The notes under the pieces were generated by a model. The model did not search any database and was not told the origin of the DNA. It saw only the letters and a list, made by a program, of their open reading frames with translations. Made by a program: the position numbers and the translations under genes. A stretch of DNA of 64,000 nucleotides from Kiritimatiellia bacterium (lineage in GTDB: Bacteria > Verrucomicrobiota > Kiritimatiellia > JAFGHX01): the NCBI GenBank assembly GCA_016929905.1, contig JAFGHX010000455.1, positions 24,782-88,781 of the forward strand, read 5' to 3'. Shown here in pieces: positions 58,488 through 64,000 of this stretch (its first letter is position 1; every line of letters starts with the position of its first letter).

Positions 58488-59630
58488 ATGGGAAAGGTTG
58501 TCGATCTGCGCCAGCACGACGCGGTGACAGCGCCGCCGCCGGAGAAGACGCCGCTTGCGATCCTTCACAAACCGATCGCCACCGGCGCCAACCGGATCCG
58601 GGAACGCGAACTGCCCGCCTTCGCCCGGCAACTTGCCACGATGCTCACCGCCGGCATCTCGCTGGCCGACGGGCTGAGCACGCTCGAGGACCAGACCGAG
58701 AACGCGTCGTTCAAGACGGTGATTGCGAATCTGCGCCTCTCGATCAGCCGCGGCAGTACGCTCACGGCGGCGCTCTCGCTGTACCCGGCCATTTTCGACG
58801 AGATGTTCGTGCAGATGCTGCGTTCCGGGGAAGTCAGCGGCCGGCTGGCGGAAACCCTGGAACGGCTTGCGGCCTACCTGGAGTTCAGCCAGGAGCTCCG
58901 GCGCAAGGTCCGTTCCGCCATGATGTATCCGATGGTCGTCGCGGCCATTGCCGTCATTCTGTTTTTCGGCATGATGGTCTGGATCGTGCCGGCCTTCGAG
59001 AATATCTACAAGGATCTCGGCGGCGTCCTGCCCGGTCCGACGCGCATGCTGGTGACGATCAGCAAGTACCTGCGCGCCTATGCGCCTGTCGTCGCCGTTT
59101 CCGTGTTGCTGCTGGGCAGCGTGCTGGCCAGGCTGAAGAAAACGGAGAGCGGCGGTTATGTGTGGGACCGGATTTCGCTGCATTTTCCCATTTTCGGCGT
59201 GATCAAGCAGAAGACGGCACTCACGCGGCTGGCGGAGTCGCTGGCGCAGATGCTGAGCAACGGCATTCCCATCCTGACCGCGCTGGAGCTATCCGAGCGC
59301 GTCACGGGCAACCGCGTGCTCGGCCGGGCCGTACTCGATGCGCGTGTGCATATCGCGGCCGGCGAGACGCTCTCCAGTTCGCTCAAGAAGGAGAAATGCT
59401 TCCCCGCCATGGTGGTGAAGATGATATCGGTCGGCGAGCGAACGGGGAAGATCGATGACATGCTCATGCGCGTGGCCGATTTCTACGGCAAGGAAGTGTC
59501 GGCCATGCTGGCGGGGCTCGCCTCGCTCGTCGAGCCGCTGCTCATTGTCGTCGTCGGCACGCTCGTGGGCGGAATGGTCGTGGGCATGTTCCTCCCCATC
59601 TTCAAGATGCACGAGATCGTGTCGTTCTGA
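58488..59630 (+). CDS. Type II secretion/type IV pilus platform protein (GspF/PilC)
   Basis: A 380-residue inner-membrane protein with two repeated T2SSF domains (ELPAFARQLATMLTAGISLADGL; LTRLAESLAQMLSNGIPILTAL) and three hydrophobic helices (MVVAAIAVILFFGMMVWIV; VVAVSVLLLGSVL; LIVVVGTLVGGMVVGMFL). It anchors the ATPase and moves pilin subunits. It follows the ATPase gene by 42 bases, with CTGGAGG as ribosome site at 58479-58485, and precedes four prepilin-like genes. Confidence 0.93.
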   Translation: MGKVVDLRQHDAVTAPPPEKTPLAILHKPIATGANRIRERELPAFARQLATMLTAGISLADGLSTLEDQTENASFKTVIANLRLSISRGSTLTAALSLYPAIFDEMFVQMLRSGEVSGRLAETLERLAAYLEFSQELRRKVRSAMMYPMVVAAIAVILFFGMMVWIVPAFENIYKDLGGVLPGPTRMLVTISKYLRAYAPVVAVSVLLLGSVLARLKKTESGGYVWDRISLHFPIFGVIKQKTALTRLAESLAQMLSNGIPILTALELSERVTGNRVLGRAVLDARVHIAAGETLSSSLKKEKCFPAMVVKMISVGERTGKIDDMLMRVADFYGKEVSAMLAGLASLVEPLLIVVVGTLVGGMVVGMFLPIFKMHEIVSF

Positions 59631-59653
59631 CGACGGCGCGGAGGCCTGTGGCT

Positions 59654-60139
59654 ATGAGCACCGAAAGACGCCCGCGCGCAGGATTCACCGCTATCGAGAT
59701 GGCGATGGTTGCCGCTATCGTCGGGCTGCTCGCGCTTTTCGTCATTTCCGATTATCTCCGGCAGCGGCCCCGGCAGCTGCTGATGGAGGCCACGCTGAAG
59801 GTGGCGACGGACATGCGCGCCGCCAGAATGCAGGCGATCAGCGAGAATGTGCCGGTCGTCGTCGCGTTCGATGCGGCAAGCAAGCGATACACCATCTGGG
59901 GCGACAGCAACACCAACGGGGTCGTGGATCCCGGTGAACGGGAGACCCAATCGCTCAATGCCAACCCGGACTTGAGCGTCGCCGTCAACGCGGTGCAGGG
60001 CACGTTCTCGCCGGGCGGGGCCTTTCAGACGGCGCCGGGTTACGCGGAGATCCAGCTTGCGGTCGCGGAGGCGGGCACCCGTTACGTACGGATTCTGCCG
60101 TACGGCCACGTGGACTGGAGCGACGAGGACTTGCCATGA
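59654..60139 (+). CDS. Prepilin-type pseudopilin (GspH/FimT-like)
   Basis: A 161-residue pseudopilin. The N-terminal prepilin signal ends RPRAGFTAIEMAMVAAIVGLL; the G-F-T-x-I-E pattern is the PilD cleavage and methylation site, followed by the hydrophobic helix. The rest is a GspH/FimT-like minor-pilin beta domain (AARMQAISENVPVVVAF). ATG 59654 is chosen over GTG 59648. It has GGAGG at 59639-59643 upstream. Its stop overlaps the next start (ATGA). Confidence 0.88.
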   Translation: MSTERRPRAGFTAIEMAMVAAIVGLLALFVISDYLRQRPRQLLMEATLKVATDMRAARMQAISENVPVVVAFDAASKRYTIWGDSNTNGVVDPGERETQSLNANPDLSVAVNAVQGTFSPGGAFQTAPGYAEIQLAVAEAGTRYVRILPYGHVDWSDEDLP

Positions 60140-60519
60140 TCGCTGGCACATTCAAGCGGCAAGCGGCGTTGCGGCGCGCGGCGCGTTCCGCCTTCACGCT
60201 GCCGGAAGTGATGATCGCGCTTGCCATTCTTGTGCTGGTCATCTTCTCCGTTACCGGTTTCCTGGGCTGGCTGTGCCGTGCGGTGAGCTTCGCGGAGAAT
60301 ATGACCCGCGGGACGGCGCTGGCGCAGGAGAAACTCGAGGAATTGGTGGGCCAGGACTATGCGGCGATCACCGGCGGCACCGACAGCGTGGCCCGCTTCA
60401 CGCGCACGTGGACCGTCACCGAAAGCGGGGGGCTGAAACGGATCGGGGTGACGGTGAACTGGCAGAACGTGCAGGGCGCCGCGCGGCATCTGAGCGTGGC
60501 AACCGCCGTGTCCCGTTAG
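60136..60519 (+). CDS. Prepilin-type protein (PilV-like)
   Basis: A 127-residue minor prepilin. The cleavage site SAFTLPEVMIALAILVL fits the type III signal, with E five residues into the mature part. The gene overlaps the previous one by four bases. It lacks any other recognisable domain and is most likely a minor subunit primed into the pseudopilus tip. Confidence 0.85.
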   Translation: MIAGTFKRQAALRRAARSAFTLPEVMIALAILVLVIFSVTGFLGWLCRAVSFAENMTRGTALAQEKLEELVGQDYAAITGGTDSVARFTRTWTVTESGGLKRIGVTVNWQNVQGAARHLSVATAVSR

Positions 60520-60580
60520 CCGGCTCCAGTCGTGAAGAGACCCGGCCGGTACCCGGCCGCCGCAAGGAAAGGGTGTATGG

Positions 60581-61462
60581 ATGGAGCGTGGCCGTCCAAG
60601 CCGAGTGCGTCACCGTGCGTTCACCTTGGTGGAACTGATGTTCGCCATGGCGATCGGCGGGCTGATCGTGGTCGGCGTGATCGGCGTCTTCGTCGTCCAC
60701 CTTCGTGCCTACCGGCGCCAGCAGCATATGCTGGAAATGCAGGAGAACCTGCGGGCGGCCGTCGATACGGTCGCCCGGGACGTCCGCATGGCCGGGTACG
60801 GGCTGGCGGTACCCAACAGCCACCTGACCAACTGGGTGACGTGGGTAGCCGGCTTTGCGGGCAACCCGTGCATCACGCCGGGCGTGGCGGCGGATGACCC
60901 GGACACGCTGTGCGTGGCGGGCGCGTTCGATCCCCCGTGCGCGGCGCTCAGCCAGGCGGCGACAAACGGGGCGACCGTCCTGCACCTGCGGCCGGGCGAG
61001 GCCGGCCAGTTCAATACCACGGACCGCAACGTGCTCTATGTCGGCCGGTGCGAGACGGTGCGCGTCGTCGGACAATCGGGCGATACGGTGACGATCAGTC
61101 GCGATCCGGTCCTGGAGGGCAAGGGGCTGCGCAACGCCTTCGCCGCAGGCGCACCGGTCGAATTGGTCAAGGCGGTCATCTACGCGTGTCGCCCCGCCGG
61201 CAACGAGTTTCCGCGCCAGCCGTATCTCGTCCGCAACGACGCCGCGGTGAGCGTGGCGGTCGAATGGCAGAACATGGTCGCCGGCCACATCGAGGACTTC
61301 CAGGTCGCCCGGGGAACGAATTCGTTGACGATCGAAATCACCGGCAGAACGCGCGCGCCGGACCCGCGCTACACGGATCCGGTGCATGGCGACGGCTACA
61401 GGCGCATGACGCTGGCCACCGAGGTCACGCCGCGCAACCCGCGCCTGACCGGCTTGCCGTAG
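60581..61462 (+). CDS. Prepilin-type protein (PilW-like)
   Basis: A 293-residue prepilin with the cleavage site HRAFTLVELMFAMAIGGLI near residues 12-30 and a long C-terminal beta domain (VDTVARDVRMAGYGLAV, typical of PilW). It is 61 bases from the previous gene; the ribosome site before ATG 60581 is weak. It probably forms part of the minor-pilin complex with the neighbours on each side. Confidence 0.85.
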   Translation: MERGRPSRVRHRAFTLVELMFAMAIGGLIVVGVIGVFVVHLRAYRRQQHMLEMQENLRAAVDTVARDVRMAGYGLAVPNSHLTNWVTWVAGFAGNPCITPGVAADDPDTLCVAGAFDPPCAALSQAATNGATVLHLRPGEAGQFNTTDRNVLYVGRCETVRVVGQSGDTVTISRDPVLEGKGLRNAFAAGAPVELVKAVIYACRPAGNEFPRQPYLVRNDAAVSVAVEWQNMVAGHIEDFQVARGTNSLTIEITGRTRAPDPRYTDPVHGDGYRRMTLATEVTPRNPRLTGLP

Positions 61463-61473
61463 GAGGATGCCGA

Positions 61474-62724
61474 ATGGAACGAAACCGAATGAACCCGCTT
61501 TCGGCCGCCCGCTGCCGGGCCCGGCACGGCATTGTGCTCGTTGTCGTCATCGCGGTATTCGCGATGCTGGCGTTGTTGGCCGGGACCGTGTTCGTGCTGG
61601 CGACGACCGACCTGCGCATGACGGCCCACTTCAAGCGGGCCGGCGACGCCTTCTTCGCCGCCGACGGCGGCGTGCACTACGTGTGCACCCGCATCGAGCA
61701 GGCGCTGGCCGCCGGCAGCCTGGCCCTGGAGCATGCCGTCGAAACCGTCGACTACCAGCCGCCGGAAGGCCTGAACGTCGATCCCGTCACCCAACTCGTC
61801 CGGATCGATGGGACGGAATGCTACTTCTTCCGCGTCACGGGCCACGCCTATCGCGCCCGCGATATCATCGACCTGACCTTCCGGCGCGCATCCTATTTCG
61901 AGATGGGGCTGTTCGGCGACGACGGCGTCGACCTCAAGGCGTTCGGCAGTGTTTACAGCTACGATTCCGGCGTGACCCCGAACCCCGTTCCGGACGACAG
62001 CTTCGGAGGGGCGATCGTCGCGTGCAACGGGGAGTTCGTCACCCGGCAGGACACCTTCATCGACGGCTCGTTCCAGCTCGGTGAGAGCGAGTCGGGCACG
62101 CCCGGCGTCTGGAAGGAAACCCCCGAGGGCGGCAGCATCATCTCGGGCGATGCCGGCGAGCCGGGTTCCCGGATTGACCCCGACCCGCTCGGCGCCGTCG
62201 GCGGCGAGCTGGCGACCGAGTTCGTCTACTACTCCGACCCCGCCAACAACAACAATTCCGGCGTCGATCCGCCGATCCCGTCCCCGCAGAACCGGATCCG
62301 GCTCGGCAACGGCGAGAGCCTCACGCTGACCTCCGGGAGTTACTACCTGTCCGAGATCACGCTCAACAACGGCGCGACGCTGAACATCGACGCCTCGTCC
62401 GGGCCGGTGAAGATCTATCTGACCGGTTCGATGGAGGCGAAGGAAGGCTCAACCCTCAATTACGGCGGCGCGCCGTCGGACCTGAGCGTCTATTCCAACT
62501 CCGACCGGTCGATCATTCTCAAACATGATGGCTCGTTCCGGGGCCTGATCTATGCGCCCTATGCGGCGGTGGAGGTCCGGAACTCGGCCGACTTCTACGG
62601 CATCGCGTGGGCCGATACGCTGGAGGTCAAGAACGGGGGCGATATCTACCTCGACGTCGCCCTCATGCGGCAGTATCCCAGCGACAACATCCTCATCCTG
62701 GCCTGGAAGGAAGTCAGAGGGTAA
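61474..62724 (+). CDS. PilX-like membrane-anchored protein with beta-rich C-terminal part
   Basis: A 416-residue protein with one N-terminal hydrophobic helix (GIVLVVVIAVFAMLALLAGTV, about 19-39) and no cleavable F-T-x-x-E site, as in PilX-type proteins. The C-terminal half (about 270-400) is repetitive and beta-rich (NNGATLNIDASSGPVKIY, KHDGSFRGLIYAPYAAVEV) like a small right-handed beta-helix seen in adhesin-like PilX proteins. AGGAGG at 61461-61466 sets the ATG at 61474; a frame reaching upstream into the previous gene is not used. It ends the operon. Confidence 0.8.
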   Translation: MERNRMNPLSAARCRARHGIVLVVVIAVFAMLALLAGTVFVLATTDLRMTAHFKRAGDAFFAADGGVHYVCTRIEQALAAGSLALEHAVETVDYQPPEGLNVDPVTQLVRIDGTECYFFRVTGHAYRARDIIDLTFRRASYFEMGLFGDDGVDLKAFGSVYSYDSGVTPNPVPDDSFGGAIVACNGEFVTRQDTFIDGSFQLGESESGTPGVWKETPEGGSIISGDAGEPGSRIDPDPLGAVGGELATEFVYYSDPANNNNSGVDPPIPSPQNRIRLGNGESLTLTSGSYYLSEITLNNGATLNIDASSGPVKIYLTGSMEAKEGSTLNYGGAPSDLSVYSNSDRSIILKHDGSFRGLIYAPYAAVEVRNSADFYGIAWADTLEVKNGGDIYLDVALMRQYPSDNILILAWKEVRG

Positions 62725-62793
62725 ACCGGCTTGGCCGGGCGCCGGACTTCGGGGAAGTCTCAGGCTGGCAAAGCCCCCGGCGCGCGGCGCGGT

Positions 62794-62822
62794 GCCGGAT
62801 ATGACGAGGTGGAAACTTCGTC
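62794..62822 (+). repeat. Dispersed 29-base repeat, copy 2
   Basis: Matches 52826-52854 at 26 of 29 positions and lies in the 158-base gap between the pilus operon and the convergent regulator gene. Both copies are followed within about 25 bases by CCGGGCCT. Confidence 0.6.
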
Positions 62823-62882
62823 TGGGGCCGTGTCGCCCGGGCCTGCGGCCCGGAGGAAGCGGCGGGACGCCGCTTCTGCTTT

Positions 62883-63758
62883 TCACACAGGCGCGTTTCG
62901 CAGGAAGAGGCGGATCGTGTTGGCGAGCGACTGCAGGTTGTCCGCGAGCCGGGCCCGGTTCGAGAACTCGTGCCATTCAACGTCGCGCAGGATCTTCGGG
63001 AGCCTGGCCGGTGTGACCCCGCGGCCGAGCGCCGCCACGAAGTAGTGGTCGCCCAGCGCTTGCTGGTGGTCGCGCACCGCGCGGATTTCGGCCATGAACG
63101 CCTCGCAGTCCAACGCTTCCGGCGTCACGACGATCAGCGAGGCGTGCGACTGCCGCAGGGCGGAGGCCTGGATCTGGCCGGGCTTCTCCGAGTTCGGAGG
63201 CAGGTCCAGGTCCGCGCACCAGGCGGAAATGTCGGCCCGTTCCAGCAGCCGTTTGACGCCCATGCCCAGAACCCGGTTCGCCGGTGCATAGGAGACGAAC
63301 ACTTCACGCCTCAGCCGCTCGGCAGGCAGGTCCGCTCCGCGCCGGAACTCGAGCCGCTCCGAGGCGATCTTCATGTGTTTCTGCACGACCCGCAGCAGGC
63401 TGTCGCGTGAAAACGGCTTGAGTACGAAATCCGCCGCACCACGCAAGACCAGGTCCAGCAGTGCCGAGCCGCCGAGCTGCCCCGACATCACGATCGTCTC
63501 CACCCGTGGCCGATGCCCACGCAGCCACTCCAGCATCTGCTCGCCCGTCAGCGTGCTCTGCGAGCCCAGCATCATGTCCAGCAGCACCAGATCCGCCGGT
63601 TCCGTCTGGCCGTTTGTCTTCTGCAATACGGCCACGGCTTCGTCCGCCGTGCGGAAGACGCCGACCCGATAGCCTTCATGTTCCAGTATCCGCTGGGCCG
63701 CCGCCAATACCGCCGGCTCGTCGTCCACCACGTAGATTGTCCGTGCCAGCATAATCAT
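62883..63758 (-). CDS. Response-regulator receiver fused to a TIR domain
   Basis: A 291-residue cytoplasmic protein. Residues 6-130 are a CheY-like receiver with DD at 11-12, the phosphoacceptor D61 (LLDMM), S92 and K114 (LKPF), all intact. A short linker leads to a TIR-like domain at about 152-286 (EVFVSYAP at the start, then HASLIVVTPEAL). E224 in FMAEIRA sits where TIR NADases have the catalytic glutamate; the match is not exact. The start at 63758 has no clear ribosome site and could also be 63752. No kinase gene is near. Phosphorylation may control TIR activity, which would be NAD+-consuming or a protein-interaction module. Confidence 0.75.
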   Translation of the reverse strand: MIMLARTIYVVDDEPAVLAAAQRILEHEGYRVGVFRTADEAVAVLQKTNGQTEPADLVLLDMMLGSQSTLTGEQMLEWLRGHRPRVETIVMSGQLGGSALLDLVLRGAADFVLKPFSRDSLLRVVQKHMKIASERLEFRRGADLPAERLRREVFVSYAPANRVLGMGVKRLLERADISAWCADLDLPPNSEKPGQIQASALRQSHASLIVVTPEALDCEAFMAEIRAVRDHQQALGDHYFVAALGRGVTPARLPKILRDVEWHEFSNRARLADNLQSLANTIRLFLRNAPV

Positions 63759-63894
63759 GGGGAACCCCGCCGTGCGAACCGCCCGGAACCGGACCTGCTC
63801 AAGTATGACTGCCCGAGCCCCATTCTGCAAGGCTTTCTGCTGAAAAAACGGGCCCAAGATCTGCTTTCGAGCCTCAAGATGTAGTGGCGTTGGT

Positions 63895-63937
63895 GTATTT
63901 GCGTCGGGCAGTACTAAGTACTGCCCGACGCAAATAC
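63895..63937. repeat. Perfect 43-base palindrome
   Basis: Arms 63895-63915 and 63917-63937 (21 bases each, GTATTTGCGTCGGGCAG at the left end) are exact reverse complements around a single A. It lies upstream of the minus-strand regulator gene; the last 240 bases of the window contain no supported gene. It could be a terminator, a mobile-element end or a protein-binding site. Confidence 0.8.
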
Positions 63938-64000
63938 GCTAACGTATGGCGGTGCTCTTTTCGCCTCTGGCAAGGCGCGCGCTTGGGGGAATGCCTGGAA

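Noticed and set aside
1..64000. tRNA or rRNA genes and prophage genes
   Set aside because: I looked for cloverleaf-type segments and phage structural genes by eye and found none I can support; a covariance-model scan would be needed to exclude tRNAs.

Overview
This is a GC-rich, densely coding bacterial chromosome segment. The content fits a heterotroph of the PVC superphylum (Kiritimatiellota, Lentisphaerota or Planctomycetota-like). The arguments are an ECF sigma factor fused through a membrane anchor to a carbohydrate-active domain, three Gfo/Idh/MocA oxidoreductases, two xylose-isomerase-like proteins, a long run of secreted glycoside hydrolases, an MttB-family methyltransferase operon, and many palindromic and short tandem repeats between genes. 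The phylum is an inference from gene content; no rRNA or tRNA gene was found in the window.

Layout. Positions 1-4.9 kb: the end of a corrinoid/C1-type operon (UROD-family protein, HcnA/HcnB-like [2Fe-2S] and FAD subunits, a two-cluster ferredoxin, a BFD-type [2Fe-2S] protein, an MttB-family methyltransferase). 5.1-16.7 kb: scattered metabolic genes (gamma-glutamyltransferase, Gfo/Idh/MocA, two Eis-like acetyltransferases facing each other across the map, a TIM-barrel protein, a sugar isomerase-like protein) around a transmembrane sigma factor-glycosidase fusion. 16.8-24.1 kb: a regulatory block with a STAS-like protein, a membrane-spanning sigma-54 activator carrying three solute-binding domains, a GntR/LacI-type repressor with a clear promoter and palindromic operator, and another Gfo/Idh/MocA enzyme. 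24.2-44.1 kb: a secreted glycan-degradation cluster with three type A and two type B GH20-like proteins, a clan GH-D-like alpha-glycosidase, an unrecognised secreted protein and a SUMF1-domain protein. Two inverted copies of a small palindromic mobile element bracket part of this cluster.

44.2-51.6 kb is the most unusual block. Three adjacent genes all encode zinc ribbons: a membrane protein on the minus strand, a 1777-residue multi-domain membrane protein ending in a papain/C39-like Cys-His-Asp domain, and a close-packed downstream protein whose zinc ribbon is C-terminal. It looks like an effector/processing module and I do not recognise it as a named system. 51.6-56.7 kb: Gfo/Idh/MocA, a nucleotidyltransferase with an overlapping small partner gene, a second isomerase-like protein, TatD nuclease and tRNA dehydratase TcdA. 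56.7-62.7 kb: a type II secretion/type IV pilus operon (ATPase, inner-membrane platform, four prepilin-like proteins). The window ends with a response-regulator-TIR fusion on the minus strand and a perfect 43-base palindrome.

Working together: the glycosidases would cut N-acetylated or galactosylated host or algal glycans outside the cytoplasm, the Gfo/Idh and isomerase-like enzymes would process released sugars, and the two membrane-spanning regulators plus the GntR protein would link extracytoplasmic substrates to transcription. These links are inferred from neighbourhood and domain content. Start codons were chosen by ribosome-binding site and domain start, so several genes are shorter than the longest open frame.
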